The notes beneath the pieces are model-generated. The model saw only the letters and a program-made list of their open reading frames with translations. It made no database searches and was not told the DNA's origin. A stretch of 64,000 nucleotides of DNA from Taudactylus pleione (taxonomy: Eukaryota; Chordata; Amphibia; Anura; Myobatrachidae), in NCBI GenBank assembly GCA_031769625.1, contig JAUIMM010000550.1, forward strand, positions 2,294,001-2,358,000, read 5' to 3'. Made by a program: the position numbers and the translations under genes. Within the stretch, counting starts at the first letter, position 1. Each line of letters opens with the position of its first letter. Positions 32,724 to 44,206 of this stretch are shown in pieces.

Positions 32724-32795
32724 GTTGTGATCGTATAGTGGTTAGTACTCTGCGTTGTGGCCGCGGCAACCCCGGTTCGAGTCCGGGTCATGGCA
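32724..32795 (+). tRNA. tRNA-His-GTG: tRNA-His(GTG), wobble-rich
   Basis: Three acceptor wobbles as in 27517, plus U28.G42 (CGCGG). Confidence 0.75.
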
Positions 32796-33221
32796 TTTTG
32801 ATTTTGTTTCTCAATCATCCATTTTTTCACAATACTGAATCTTAAGAAAATTTCAGAAAGTAAGCAGATTCTTTGAAGGTGCTTGCACTATTTGTGTTTA
32901 ATGCTTATTATAAAGCTATCTTAACATGCTTTGAATAATTTAATTTTGAATTATTGTACTAAAGGACTGGGAATTTGACATAAATTCTAGATTTCAGGAA
33001 AGAAGAATGTTTGGGCTCTGTCAGAGTAAGTTCATCACATTTTTTAAAGATCTTTTAGCAGTCACAAGGATTATTTTACCTAAAACGTTTTTGGGAAACA
33101 ATCCCTGCAGATAGTGTACAGTCAATTTCCAAAATGTGATTCTGTATATACTTCAATAACCATAAAATTCTGAAAACAGGCTCAAAAACAGGAAAGACAC
33201 TTCAATTACTACAAGACACCT

Positions 33222-33293
33222 GGGACAGTGGGCAATGGATAACGTGTCTGACTATGGATCTGTAGATTGTAGGTTCTACTCCTACCTGGCTCA
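33222..33293 (+). pseudogene. tRNA-Arg-like, anticodon ATG (class C)
   Basis: T loop TTCTACT; discriminator A; linker CTAAAATT. Confidence 0.8.
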
Positions 33294-33301
33294 CTAAAAT
33301 T

Positions 33302-33373
33302 GCCGTGATCGTATAGTGGTTAGTACTCTGCGTTGTGGCTGCACCAACCCCGGTTCGAATCCGGGTCGCGGCA
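33302..33373 (+). tRNA. tRNA-His-GTG: tRNA-His(GTG), one mismatch
   Basis: C27.C43, as in 29832. Confidence 0.72.
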
Positions 33374-33798
33374 TTTTGATTTTGTTTCTCAATCATCCAT
33401 TTTTTCACAATACTGAATCTTAAGAAAATTTCAGAAAGTAAGCAGATTCTTTGAAGGTGATTGCACTATTTGTGTTTAATGCTTATTATAAAGCTATCTT
33501 AACATGCTTTGAATAATTTAATTGTGAATTATTTTACTAAAGGACTGGGATTTTGACATAAATTCTGGAATTCAGGAAAGAAGAATGTTTGGGCTCTGTC
33601 TGAGTAAGTTCATCACATTTTTTAAAGATCTTTTAGCAGTCACAAGGATTATTTTACCTAAAACGTTTTTGGGAAGCAATCCCTGCAGATAGTTTACAGT
33701 CAATTTCCAAAATGTGATTCTGTATATACTTCAATAACCATAAAACTTTAAAACAGGCTCAAAAACAGGAAAGACTCTTCAATTGCTACAAGACACCT

Positions 33799-33870
33799 GG
33801 GACAGTGGGCAATGGATAACGCGTCTGACTATAGATCAGAAGATTGTAGGTTCGACTCCTACCTGGCTCG
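33799..33870 (+). pseudogene. tRNA-Arg-like, anticodon ATA (class D)
   Basis: CGCG kept before the anticodon stem; first class D of this form. Confidence 0.75.
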
Positions 33871-33878
33871 CTTAAATT

Positions 33879-33950
33879 GCCGTTATTGTATAGTAGTTAG
33901 TACTCTGCGTTGTGGCCGCAGCAACCCCATTTCGAAAACGGGTCACAGCA
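33879..33950 (+). pseudogene. tRNA-His relic (H4)
   Basis: GCCGTTA acceptor; anticodon strand CGCAG still consensus. Confidence 0.75.
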
Positions 33951-34376
33951 TTTTGATTTTGTTTCACAATCATCCATTTTTTCACAATACTGAATCTTAA
34001 GAAAATTTCAGAAAGTAAGCAGATTCTTTGAAGGTGCTTGCACTATTTGTGTTTAATGCTTATTATAAAGCTATCTTAACATGCTTTGAATAATTTTATT
34101 GTGAATTATTGTACTAAAGGACTGGGAATTTGACATAAATTCTAGAATTCAGGAAAGAAGAATGTTTGGGCTCTGTCTGAGTAAGTTCATCACATTTTTT
34201 AAAGATCTTTTAGCAGTCACAAGGATTATTTTACCTAAAACGTTTTTGGGAAGCATTCCCTGCAGATAGTGTACAGTCAATTTCCAAAATGTGATTCTGT
34301 ATATACTTCAATAACCATCAAAATCTGAAAAAAGGCTCAAAAACAGGAAAGACGCTTCAATTACTACAAAACACGT

Positions 34377-34449
34377 GGGCCAGTGGCGCAATGGATAACG
34401 CGTCTGACTACGGATCAGAAGATTGTAGGTTCGACTCCTACCTGGCTTG
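34377..34449 (+). tRNA. tRNA-Arg-ACG: tRNA-Arg(ACG), intact
   Basis: Consensus except C72 to T, a G1.U72 wobble. Confidence 0.92.
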
Positions 34450-34457
34450 CTTAAATT

Positions 34458-34529
34458 GCCGTGATTGTATAGTAGTTAGTACTCTGCGTTGTGGCTGCAG
34501 CAACCCCATTTCGAAAACGGGTCACAGCA
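34458..34529 (+). pseudogene. tRNA-His relic (H4)
   Basis: First typical H4: GGCTGCAGC, CCCAT/ACGGG, CACAGC; D-loop G18 lost. Confidence 0.7.
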
Positions 34530-34954
34530 TTTTGATTTTGTTTCACAATCATCCATTTTTTCACAATACTGAATCTTAAGAAAATTTCAGAAAGTAAGCA
34601 GATTCTTTGAAGGTGCTTGCACTATTTGTGTTTAATGCTTATTATAAAGCTATCTTAACATGCTTTGAATAATTTAATTGTGAATTATTGTACTAAAGGA
34701 CAGGGAATTTGACATAAATTCTGGAATTCAGGAAAGAAGAATGTTTGGGCTCTGTCTGAGGAAGTTCATCACATTTTTTAAAGATCTTTTAGCAGTCACA
34801 AGGATTATTTTACCTAAAACGTTTTTGGGAAACAATCCCTGCAGATAGTGTACAGTCAATTTCCAAAATGTGATTCTGTATATACTTCAATAACCATAAA
34901 ACTCCAAAACTGGCTCAAAAACAGGAAAGACACTGCAATTACTACAGGGCACCT

Positions 34955-35027
34955 GGGCCAGTGGCGCAATGGATAACGTGTCTGGCTATGGATCTGTAGA
35001 TTGTAGGTTCTACTCCTCCCTGGCTCA
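34955..35027 (+). pseudogene. tRNA-Arg-like, anticodon ATG (B/C hybrid)
   Basis: GGGCCAGTGGCGC front; TCTGG 5' anticodon strand, TCTGT 3' strand, CCTCC T strand, discriminator A. Confidence 0.8.
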
Positions 35028-35035
35028 CTAAAATT

Positions 35036-35107
35036 GCCGTGATCGTATAGTGGTTAGTACTCTGCGTTGTGGCCGCAGCAACCCCGGTTCAAATCCAGGT
35101 CACGGCA
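35036..35107 (+). tRNA. tRNA-His-GTG: tRNA-His(GTG), one mismatch
   Basis: C51.A63 (CCAGG); T loop TTCAAAT. Confidence 0.75.
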
Positions 35108-35532
35108 TTTTGATTTTGTTTCTCAATCATCCATTTTTTCACAATACTGAATCTTAAGAAAATTTCTGAAAGTAAGCAGATTCTTTGAAGGTGCTTGCTC
35201 TATTTGTGTTTAATGCTTATTATAAAGCTATCTTAACATGCTTTGAATAATTTAATTGTGAATTATTTTTCTAAAGGACTGGGAATTTGACATAAATTCT
35301 AGAATTCAGGAAAGAAGAATGTTTGGGCTCTGTCTGAGTAAGTTCATTACATTTTTTAAAGATCTTTTAGCAGTCACAAGGATTATTGTACCTAAAACAT
35401 TTTTGGGAAACAATCCCTGCAGATAGTGTACAGTCAATTTCCAAAATGTGATTCTGTATATACTTCAATAACCATAAAACTTTAAAACAGGCTCAAAAAC
35501 AGGAAAGACTCTTCAATTACTACAAGACACCT

Positions 35533-35604
35533 GGGACAGTGGGCAATGGATAATGTGTCTGACTATAGATCAGAAGATTGTAGGTTCGACTCCTACCTGG
35601 CTCG
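35533..35604 (+). pseudogene. tRNA-Arg-like, anticodon ATA (class D)
   Basis: AATGTG D arm; otherwise as 2567. Confidence 0.75.
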
Positions 35605-35612
35605 CTTAAATT

Positions 35613-35684
35613 GCCGTGATTGTATAGTATATAGTACTCTGCGTTGTGGTTGCCACAACCCGATTTCGAAAACGGGTTACAGCA
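35613..35684 (+). pseudogene. tRNA-His relic (H3)
   Basis: GTATATAGTA D arm as in 2647, so this block derives from the left part of the array; T stem CCGAT. Confidence 0.8.
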
Positions 35685-36109
35685 TTTTGATTTTGTTTCA
35701 CAATCATCCATTTTTTCACAATACTGGATCTTAAGAAAATTTCAGAAAGTAAGCAGATTCTTTGAAGGTGCTTGCACTATTTGTGTTTAATGCTTATTAT
35801 AAAGCTATCTTAACATGCTTTGAATAATTTAATTGTGAATTATTGTACTAAAGGACTGGGAATTTGACATAAATTCTGGAATTCAGGAAAGAAGAATGTT
35901 TGGGCTCTGTCTGAGTAAGTTCATCACATTTTTTAAAGATCTTTTAGCAGTCACAAGGATTATTTTACCTAAAACGTTTTTGGGAAACAATCCCTGCAGA
36001 TAGTGTACAGTCAATTTCCAAAATGTGATTCTGTATATACTTCAATAACCATAAAACTCCAAAACTGGCTCAAAAACAGGAAAGACACTTCAATTACTAC
36101 AGGGCGCCT

Positions 36110-36182
36110 GGGCCAGTGGCGCAATGGATAACGTGTCTGACTACGGATCATAAGTTTGTAGGTTCGACTCCTACCTGGCTCG
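36110..36182 (+). tRNA. tRNA-Arg-ACG: tRNA-Arg(ACG), one stem mismatch (class B)
   Basis: Standard class B. Confidence 0.6.
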
Positions 36183-36190
36183 CTTAAATT

Positions 36191-36262
36191 GACATGATCG
36201 TATAGTGGTTAGTGCTCTGCGTTGTGGCCGCAGCAACCCCGGTTCAAAAACGGGTCACAGCA
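36191..36262 (+). pseudogene. tRNA-His relic (H2)
   Basis: GACATGA, GTGCTC, TTCAAAA T loop. Confidence 0.78.
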
Positions 36263-36687
36263 TTTTGATTTTGTTTCACAATCATCCATTTTTTCACAAT
36301 ACTGAATCTTAAGAAAATTTCAGAAAGTAAGCAGATTCTTTGAAGGTGCTTGCACTATTTGTGTTTAATGCTTATTATAAAGCTATCTTAACATGCTTTG
36401 AATAATTTAATTGTGAATTATTGTACTAAAGGACTGGGAATTTGACATAAATTCTGGAATTCAGGAAAGAAGAATGTTTGGGCTCTGTCTGAGTAAGTTC
36501 ATCACATTTTTTAAAGATCTTTTAGCAGTCACAAGGATTATTTTACCTAAAACGTTTTGGGAAACAATCCCTGCAGATAGTGTACAGTCAATTACAAAAA
36601 TGTGATTCTGTATATACTTCAATAACCATAAAATTCTGAAAACAGGCTCAAAAACAGGAAAGACACTTCAATTACTACAAGAGACCC

Positions 36688-36759
36688 GGGAGAGTGGGCA
36701 ATGGATAACGTGTCTGACTATGGATCTGTAGATTGTAGGTTCGACTCCTACCTGGCTCG
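36688..36759 (+). pseudogene. tRNA-Arg-like, anticodon ATG (class C)
   Basis: GGGAGAG acceptor; T loop TTCGACT. Confidence 0.8.
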
Positions 36760-36767
36760 CTTAAATT

Positions 36768-36839
36768 GCCGTGATCGTATAGTGGTTAGTACTCTGCGTT
36801 GTGGCTGCAGCAACCCCGGTTCGAATCTGGGTTACGGCA
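36768..36839 (+). tRNA. tRNA-His-GTG: tRNA-His(GTG)
   Basis: Fully paired with three wobbles: G31.U39, G52.U62, G6.U67. Confidence 0.85.
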
Positions 36840-37266
36840 TTTTGATTTTGTTTCTCAATCATCCATTTTTTCACAATACTGAATCTTAAGAAAATTTCAG
36901 AAAGTAAGCAGATTCTTTGAAGGTGTTTGCACTATTTGTGTTTAATACTTATTATAAAGCTATCTTAACATGCTTTGAATAATTTAATTGTGAATTATTG
37001 TACTAAAGTACTGGGAATTTGACATAAATTCTAGAATTCAGGAAAGAAGAATGTTTGGGCTTCCTTCTGAGTAAGTTCATCACATTTTTGAAATATCTTT
37101 TAGCAGTCACAATTATTATTTTACCTAAAACGTTTTTGGGAAACAATCCCTGCAGATAGTCTACAGTCAATTTCCAAAATGTGATTCTGTATATACTTCA
37201 ATAACCATAAAACTTAGAAAATAGGCTCAAAAACAGGAAAGACACTTCAATTACTACAAAACACGT

Positions 37267-37339
37267 GGGCCAGTGGCGCAATGGATAATGCGTCTGACTA
37301 CGGATCAGAAGATTGTAGGTTCGACTCCTACCTGGCTCG
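37267..37339 (+). tRNA. tRNA-Arg-ACG: tRNA-Arg(ACG), intact
   Basis: Consensus with G12.U23. Confidence 0.93.
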
Positions 37340-37347
37340 CTTATATT

Positions 37348-37419
37348 GCCTTGATTGCATAGTGGTAAGTACTCTGCGTTGTGGCCGCAGCAACCCCGTT
37401 TCGAAAACAGGTCATGACA
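37348..37419 (+). pseudogene. tRNA-His relic (H5)
   Basis: 3' end TCATGAC. Confidence 0.8.
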
Positions 37420-37844
37420 TTTTGATTTTGTTTCTCAATCATCCATTTTTTCACAATACTGAATCTTAAGAAAATTTCAGAAAGTAATCAGATTCTTTGA
37501 AGGTGCTTGCACTATTTGTGTTTAATGCTTATTATAAAGCTATCTTAACATGCTTTGAATAATTTAATTGTGAATTATTTTACTAAAGGACTGGGAATTT
37601 GACATAAATTCTGGAATTCAGGAAAGAAGAATGTTTGTGCTCTGTCTGAGTAAGTTCATTACATTTTTGAAAGATCTTTTAGCAGTCACAAGGATTATTG
37701 TACCTAAAACGTTTTTGGGAATCAATCCCTGCAGATAGTGTACAGTCAATTTCCAAAATGTGATTCTGTATATACCTCAATAACCATAAAACTTTAAAAC
37801 AGGCTCAAAAACAGGAAAGACACTTCAATTACTACCGGGCACCT

Positions 37845-37917
37845 GGGCCAGTGGCGCAATAGATAACGTGTCTGACTATGGATCATAAGTTTGTAGGTTC
37901 GACTCCTACCTGGCTCG
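37845..37917 (+). pseudogene. tRNA-Arg-like, anticodon ATG (class B)
   Basis: D loop AATAG: one of the invariant GG bases is lost, and with it the A-box end. Confidence 0.72.
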
Positions 37918-37925
37918 CTTAAATT

Positions 37926-37997
37926 GCCGTGATTGTATAGTGGTTAGTACTCTGCGTTGTGGCCACAGCAACCCCGGTTCGAGTCCGGGTCACGGCA
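37926..37997 (+). tRNA. tRNA-His-GTG: tRNA-His(GTG), one mismatch
   Basis: C30.A40 (GGCCACAG); T loop TTCGAGT. Confidence 0.75.
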
Positions 37998-38422
37998 TTT
38001 TGATTTTGTTTCTCAATCATCCATTTTTTCACAATACTGAATCTTAAGAAAATTTCAGAAAGTAAGCAGATTCTTTGAAGGTGCTTGCACTATTTGTGTT
38101 TAATGCTTATTATAAAGCTATCTTAACATGCTTTGAATAATTTAATTGTGAATTATTGTACTAAAGGACTGGGAATTTGACATAAATTCTAGAATTCAGG
38201 AAAGAAGAATGTTTGGGCTCTGTCAGAGTAAGTTCATCACATTTTTTAAAGATCTTTTAGCAGTCACAAGGATTATTTTACCTAAAACGTTTTTGGGAAA
38301 CAATCCCTGCAGATAGTGTACAGTCAATTTCCAAAATGTGATTCTGTATATACTTCAATAACCATAAAACTCCAAAACTGGCTCAAAAACAGGAAAGACA
38401 CTTCAATTACTACAGGGCACCT

Positions 38423-38495
38423 GGGCCAGTAGCGCAATGGATAACGTGTCTGACTACGGATCATAAGTTTGTAGGTTCGACTCCTACCTGGCTCG
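38423..38495 (+). tRNA. tRNA-Arg-ACG: tRNA-Arg(ACG), one stem mismatch (class B)
   Basis: TAGCGC: position 9 is A, otherwise class B. Confidence 0.58.
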
Positions 38496-38503
38496 CTTAA
38501 ATT

Positions 38504-38575
38504 GACGTGATCGTATAGTGGTTAGTACTCTGCGTTGTGGCCGCAGCAACCCCGGTTCGAAAACGGGTCACAGCA
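38504..38575 (+). pseudogene. tRNA-His relic (H2)
   Basis: Typical H2. Confidence 0.75.
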
Positions 38576-39001
38576 TTTTGATTTTGTTTCACAATCATCC
38601 ATTTTTTCACAATACTGAATCTTAAGAAAATTTCAGAAAGTAAGCAGATTCTTTGAAGGTGCTTGCACTATTTGTGTTTAATGCTTATTATAAAGCTATC
38701 TTAACATGCTTTGAATAATTTAATTGTGAATTATTGTACTAAAGGACTTGGAATTTGACATAAATTCTGGAATTCAGGAAAGAAGAATGTTTGGGCTCTG
38801 TCTGAGTAATTTCATCACATTTTTTAAAGATCTTTTAGCAGTCACAAGGATTATTTTACCTAAAACTTTTTTGGGAAACAATCCCTGCAGATAGTGTACA
38901 GTCAATTACCAAAATGTGATTCTGTATCTACTTCAATAACCATAAAATTCTGAAAACAGGCTCAAAAACAGGAAAGACACTTCAATTACTACCAGACACC
39001 C

Positions 39002-39073
39002 GGGACAGTGGGCAATGGATAACGTGTCTGACTATGGATCTGTAGATTGTAGGTTCTACTCCTACCTGGCTCG
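39002..39073 (+). pseudogene. tRNA-Arg-like, anticodon ATG (class C)
   Basis: T loop TTCTACT. Confidence 0.8.
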
Positions 39074-39081
39074 CTTAAATT

Positions 39082-39153
39082 GCCGTGATCGTATAGTGGT
39101 TAGTACTCTGCGTTGTGGCCGCAGCAACCCCGGTTCGAATCCGGGTCACGGCA
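39082..39153 (+). tRNA. tRNA-His-GTG: tRNA-His(GTG), intact
   Basis: Identical to consensus. Confidence 0.95.
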
Positions 39154-39580
39154 TTTTGATTTTGTTTCTCAATCATCCATTTTTTCACAATACTGAATCT
39201 TAAGAAAATTTCAGAAAGTAAGCAGATTCTTTGAAGGTGCTTGCACTATTTGTGTTTAATGCTTATTATAAAGCTATCTTAACATGCTTTGAATAATTTA
39301 ATTGTGAATTATTGTACTAAAGTACTGGGAATTTGACATAAATTCTAGAATTCAGGAAAGAAGAATGTTTGGGCTTCCTTCTGAGTAAGTTCATCACATT
39401 TTTGAAATATCTTTTAGCAGTCACAATTATTATTTTACCTAAAACGTTTTTGGGAAACAATCCCTGCAGATAGTCTACAGTCAATTTCCAAAATGTGATT
39501 CTGTGTATACTTCAATAACCATAAAACTTAGAAAATAGGCTCAAAAACAGGAAAGACACTTCAATTATTACAAAACACGT

Positions 39581-39653
39581 GGGCCAGTGGAGCAATGGAT
39601 AATGCGTCTGACTACGGATCAGAAGATTGTAGGTTCGACTCCTACCTGGCTCG
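39581..39653 (+). tRNA. tRNA-Arg-ACG: tRNA-Arg(ACG), one D-stem mismatch (class A)
   Basis: A11.G24 (GGAGC) and G12.U23; rest consensus. Confidence 0.8.
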
Positions 39654-39661
39654 CTTATATA

Positions 39662-39733
39662 GCCTTGATTGCATAGTGGTAAGTACTCTGCGTTGTGGCC
39701 GCAGCAACCCCGTTTCGAAAACAGGTCATGACA
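39662..39733 (+). pseudogene. tRNA-His relic (H5)
   Basis: Base -1 is A here; TCATGAC end. Confidence 0.8.
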
Positions 39734-40158
39734 TTTTGATTTTGTTTCTCAATCATCCATTTTTTCACAATACTGAATCTTAAGAAAATTTCAGAAAGTA
39801 ATCAGATTCTTTGAAGGTGCTTGCACTATTTGTGTTTAATGCTTATTATAAAGCTATCTTAACATGCTTTGAATAATTTAATTGTGAATTATTTTACTAA
39901 AGGACTGGGAATTTGACATAAATTCTGGAATTCAGGAAAGAAGAATGTTTGGGCTCTGTCTGAGTAAGTTCATTACATTTTTGAAAGATCTTTTAGCAGT
40001 CACAAGGATTATTGTACCTAAAACGTTTTTGGGAATCAATCCCTGCAGATAGTGTACAGTCAATTTCCAAAATGTGATTCTGTATATACTTCAATAACCA
40101 TAAAACTTTAAAACAGGCTCAAAAACAGGAAAGACACTTCAATTACTACAGGGCACCT

Positions 40159-40231
40159 GGGCCAGTGGCGCAATGGATAACGTGTCTGACTACGGATCAT
40201 AAGTTTGTAGGTTCGACTCCTACCTGGCTCG
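40159..40231 (+). tRNA. tRNA-Arg-ACG: tRNA-Arg(ACG), one stem mismatch (class B)
   Basis: Standard class B, but with a near-sound His partner. Confidence 0.6.
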
Positions 40232-40239
40232 CTTAAATT

Positions 40240-40311
40240 GCCATGATCGTATAGTGGTTAGTACTCTGCGTTGTGGCCGCAGCAACCCTGGTTCGAATCC
40301 GGGTCACGGCA
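40240..40311 (+). tRNA. tRNA-His-GTG: tRNA-His(GTG), one mismatch
   Basis: A4.C69 (GCCATGA); U51.G63 wobble. Confidence 0.75.
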
Positions 40312-40737
40312 TTTTGATTTTGTTTCTCAATCATCCATTTTTTCACAATACTGAATCTTAAGAAAATTTCAGAAAGTAAGCAGATTCTTTGAAGGTGATT
40401 GCACTATTTGTGTTTAATGCTTATTATAAAGCTATCTTAACATGCTTTGAATAATTTAATTGTGAATTATTGTACTAAAGGACTGGGAATTTGACATAAA
40501 TTCTAGAATTCAGGAAAGAAGAATGTTTGGGCTCTGTCAGAGTAAGTTCATCACATTTTTTAAAGATCTTTTAGCAGTCACAAGGATTATTGTACCTAAA
40601 ACGTTTTTGGGAAACAATCCCTGCAGATAGTGTACAGTCAATTTCCAAAATGTGATTCTGTATATACTTCAATAACCATAAAATTCTGAAAACAGGCTCA
40701 AAAACAGGAAAGACACTTCAATTACTACAAAACACGT

Positions 40738-40810
40738 GGGCCAGTGGCGCAATGGATAATGCGTCTGACTACGGATCAGAAGATTGTAGGTTCGACTCCT
40801 ACCTGGCTCG
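40738..40810 (+). tRNA. tRNA-Arg-ACG: tRNA-Arg(ACG), intact
   Basis: Consensus with G12.U23; unusual in following a CTCTGTCAGAG-type spacer. Confidence 0.93.
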
Positions 40811-40818
40811 CTTATATT

Positions 40819-40890
40819 GCCTTGATTGCATAGTGGTAAGTACTCTGCGTTGTGGCCGCAGCAACCCCGTTTCGAAAACAGGTCACGACA
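40819..40890 (+). pseudogene. tRNA-His relic (H5)
   Basis: Same as 8432. Confidence 0.8.
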
Positions 40891-41315
40891 TTTTGATTTT
40901 GTTTCTCAATCATCCATTTTTTCACAATACTGAATCTTAAGAAAATTTCAGAAAGTAATCAGATTCTTTGAAGGTGCTTGCACTATTTGTGTTTAATGCT
41001 TATTATAAAGCTATCTTAACATGCTTTGAATAATTTAATTGTGAATTATTTTACTAAAGGACTGGGAATTTGACATAAATTCTGGAATTCAGGAAAGAAG
41101 AATGTTTGTGCTCTGTCTGAGTAAGTTCATTACATTTTTGAAAGATCTTTTAGCAGTCACAAGGATTATTGTACCTAAAACGTTTTTGGGAATCAATCCC
41201 TGCAGATAGTGTACAGTCAATTTCCAAAATGTGATTCTGTATATACTTCAATAACCATAAAACTTTAAAACAGGCTCAAAAACAGGAAAGACACTTCAAT
41301 TACTACAGGGCACCT

Positions 41316-41388
41316 GGGCCAGTGGCGCAATGGATAACGTGTCTGACTATGGATCATAAGTTTGTAGGTTCGACTCCTACCTGGCTCG
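41316..41388 (+). pseudogene. tRNA-Arg-like, anticodon ATG (class B)
   Basis: Standard class B with ATG. Confidence 0.65.
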
Positions 41389-41396
41389 CTTAAATT

Positions 41397-41468
41397 GCCG
41401 TGATTGTATAGTGGTTAGTACTCTGCGTTGTGGCCGCAGCAACCCCGGTTCGAGTCCGGGTCACGGCA
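41397..41468 (+). tRNA. tRNA-His-GTG: tRNA-His(GTG), intact
   Basis: All stems paired; U9 and T loop TTCGAGT. Confidence 0.92.
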
Positions 41469-41894
41469 TTTTGATTTTGTTTCTCAATCATCCATTTTTT
41501 CACAATACTGAATCTTAAGAAAATTTCAGAAAGTAAGCAGATTCTTTGAAGGTGCTTGCACTATTTGTGTTTAATGCTTATTATAAAGCTATCTTAACAT
41601 GCTTTGAATAATTTAATTGTGAATTATTGTACTAAAGTACTTGGAATTTGACATAAATTCTAGAATTCAGAAAAGAAGAATGTTTGGGCTCTGTCAGAGT
41701 AAGTTCATCACATTTTTTAAAGATCTTTTAGCAGTCACAAGGATTATTGTACCTAAAACATTTTTGGGAAACAATCCCTGCAGATAGTGTACAGTCAATT
41801 TCCAAAATGTGATTCTGTATATACTTCAATAACCATAAAACTTTAAAACAGGCTCAAAAACAGCAAAAGACTCTTCGATTGCTACAAGACACTT

Positions 41895-41966
41895 GGGACA
41901 GTGGGCAATGGATAACGTGTCTGACTATAGATCAGAAGATTGTAGGTTCAACTCCTACCTGGCTCG
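41895..41966 (+). pseudogene. tRNA-Arg-like, anticodon ATA (class D)
   Basis: T loop TTCAACT; followed by the CTTATATT linker typical of class A, so a crossover lies near the 3' end. Confidence 0.75.
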
Positions 41967-41974
41967 CTTATATT

Positions 41975-42046
41975 GCCTTGATTGCATAGTGGTAAGTACT
42001 CTGCGTTGTGGCCGCATTAACCCTGGTTCGAAAACAGGTCACGACA
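41975..42046 (+). pseudogene. tRNA-His relic (H5)
   Basis: Anticodon strand CGCAT and variable loop TAAC add damage. Confidence 0.8.
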
Positions 42047-42471
42047 TTTTGATTTTGTTTCTCAATCATCCATTTTTTCACAATACTGAATCTTAAGAAA
42101 ATTTCAGAAAGTAAGCAGATTCTTTGAAGCTGCTTGCACTATTTGTGTTTAATGCTTATTATAAAGCTATCTTAACATGCTTTGAATAATTTAATTGTGA
42201 ATTATTTTACTAAAGGACTGGGAATTTGACATAAATTCTGGAATTCAGGAAAGAAGAATGTTTGTTCTCTGTCTGAGTAAGTTCATTACATTTTTGAAAG
42301 ATATTTTAGCAGTCACAAGGATTATTGTACCTAAAACGTTTTTGGGAATCAATCCCTGCAGATAGTGTACAGTCAATTTCCAAAATGTGATTCTGTATAT
42401 ACTTCAATAACCATAAAACTTTAAAACAGGCTCAAAAACAGGAAAGACACTTCAATTACTACAGGGCAACT

Positions 42472-42544
42472 GGGCCAGTGGCGCAATGGATAACGTGTCT
42501 GACTATGGATCATAAGTTTGTAGGTTCGACTCCTACCTGGCTCG
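42472..42544 (+). pseudogene. tRNA-Arg-like, anticodon ATG (class B)
   Basis: Linker to His is 7 bp (CTAAATT), the only shortened linker seen. Confidence 0.65.
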
Positions 42545-42551
42545 CTAAATT

Positions 42552-42623
42552 GCCGTGATCGTATAGTGGTTAGTACTCTGCGTTGTGGCCGCAGCAACCC
42601 CGGTTCGAGTCCGGGTCACAGCA
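42552..42623 (+). tRNA. tRNA-His-GTG: tRNA-His(GTG), one mismatch
   Basis: C3.A70 (CACAGC); T loop TTCGAGT. Confidence 0.75.
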
Positions 42624-43049
42624 TTTTGATTTTGTTTCTCAATCATCCATTTTTTCACAATACTGAATCTTAAGAAAATTTCAGAAAGTAAGCAGATTCT
42701 TTGAAGGTGCTTGCACTATTTGTGTTTAATGCTTATTATAAAGCTATCTTAACATGCTTTGAATAATTTAATTTTGAATTATTGTACTAAAGGACTGGGA
42801 ATTTGACATAAATTCTAGAATTCAGGAAAGAAGAATGTTTGGGCTCTGTCAGAGTAAGTTCATCACATTTTTTAAAGATCTTTTAGCAGTCACAAAGATT
42901 ATTTTACCTAAAACGTTTTTGGGAAACAATCCCTGCAGATAGTGTACAGTCAATTTCCAAAATGTGATTCTGTATATACTTCAATAACCATAAAATTCTG
43001 AAAACAGGCTCAAAAACAGGAAAGACACTTCAATTACTACAAGACACCT

Positions 43050-43121
43050 GGGACAGTGGGCAATGGATAATGTGTCTGACTATGGATCTGTAGATTGTAG
43101 GTTCTACTCCTACCTGGCTCA
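43050..43121 (+). pseudogene. tRNA-Arg-like, anticodon ATG (class C)
   Basis: AATGTG, TTCTACT, discriminator A. Confidence 0.8.
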
Positions 43122-43129
43122 CTAAAATT

Positions 43130-43201
43130 GCCGTGATCGTATAGTGGTTAGTACTCTGCGTTGTGGCTGCAGCAACCCCGGTTCGAATCCGGGTCGCGGC
43201 A
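43130..43201 (+). tRNA. tRNA-His-GTG: tRNA-His(GTG)
   Basis: Fully paired with G31.U39 and U5.G68 wobbles. Confidence 0.9.
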
Positions 43202-43626
43202 TTTTGATTTTGTTTCTCAATCATCCATTTTTTCACAATACTGAATCTTAAGAAAATTTCAGAAAGTAAGCAGATTCTTTGAAGGTGATTGCACTATTTG
43301 TGTTTAATGCTTATTATAAAGCTATCTTAACATGCTTTGAATAATTTAATTGTGAATTATTTTACTAAAGGACTGGGAATTTGACATAAATTCTAGAATT
43401 CAGGAAAGAAGAATGTTTGGGCTCTGTCTGAGTAAGTTCATTACATTTTTTAAAGATCTTTTAGCAGTCACAAGGATTATTGTACCTAAAACATTTTTGG
43501 GAAACAATCCCTGCAGATAGTGTACAGTCAATTTCCAAAATGTGATTCTGTATATACTTCAATAACCATAAAACTTTAAAACAGGCTCAAAAACAGGAAA
43601 GACTCTTCAATTGCTACAAGACACCT

Positions 43627-43699
43627 GAGACAGTGGGCAATGGATAACGCGTCTGACTATAGATCAGAAGATTGTAGGTTTCCACTCCTACCTGGCTCG
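43627..43699 (+). pseudogene. tRNA-Arg-like, anticodon ATA (class D)
   Basis: GAGACAG acceptor and an 8-base T loop (TTTCCACT) that breaks the B box. Confidence 0.8.
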
Positions 43700-43707
43700 C
43701 TTAAATT

Positions 43708-43779
43708 GCCGTGATTGTATAGTAGTTAGTACTCTGCGTTGTGGCTGCAGCAACCCCATTTCGAAAACGGGTCACAGCA
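43708..43779 (+). pseudogene. tRNA-His relic (H4)
   Basis: Typical H4. Confidence 0.7.
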
Positions 43780-44206
43780 TTTTGATTTTGTTTCACAATC
43801 ATCCATTTTTTCACAATACTGAATCTTAAGAAAATTTCAGAAAGTAAGCAGATTCTTTGAAGGTGCTTGCACTATTTGTGTTTAATGCTTATTATAAAGC
43901 TATCTTAACATGCTTTGAATAATTTAATTGTGAATTATTGTACTAAAGGACTGGGAATTTGACATAAATTCTAGAATTCAGGAAAGAAGAATGTTTGGGC
44001 TCTGTCTGAGTAAGTTCATCACATTTTTTAAAGATCTTTTAGCAGTCACAAGGATTATTTTACCTAAAACGTTTTTGGGAAGCAATCCCTGCAGATAGTG
44101 TACAGTCAATTTCCAAAAATGTGATTCTGTATATACTTCAATAACCATAAAACTCTGAAAAAAGACTCAAAAACAGGAAAGACGCTTCAATTACTACAAA
44201 ACACGT

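Larger units (their letters stand above)
32065..33221. repeat. Two-unit copy of 26858-28014 (offset about 5,207 bp)
   Basis: The rare pair ACA-anticodon Arg followed by class B Arg with GTTGTGA His occurs only here and at 26858-27588. Both copies are followed by a spacer with TAGATTTCAGG, which lacks the EcoRI site. Confidence 0.8.
33222..34376. repeat. Two-unit copy of 29751-30906 (offset about 3,470 bp), partial
   Basis: Both blocks have a His gene with GGCTGCACC and TCGCGGC, then a spacer with GGGATTTTGACAT and GATAGTTTACAG leading to a class D Arg. The following His genes differ, so the shared tract ends inside the second pair. Confidence 0.7.

Noticed and set aside
1970..43236. Open frames of 63-68 codons on the - strand at several units.
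   Set aside because: They are the reverse complement of the same tRNA pairs and appear only where base changes remove stops.
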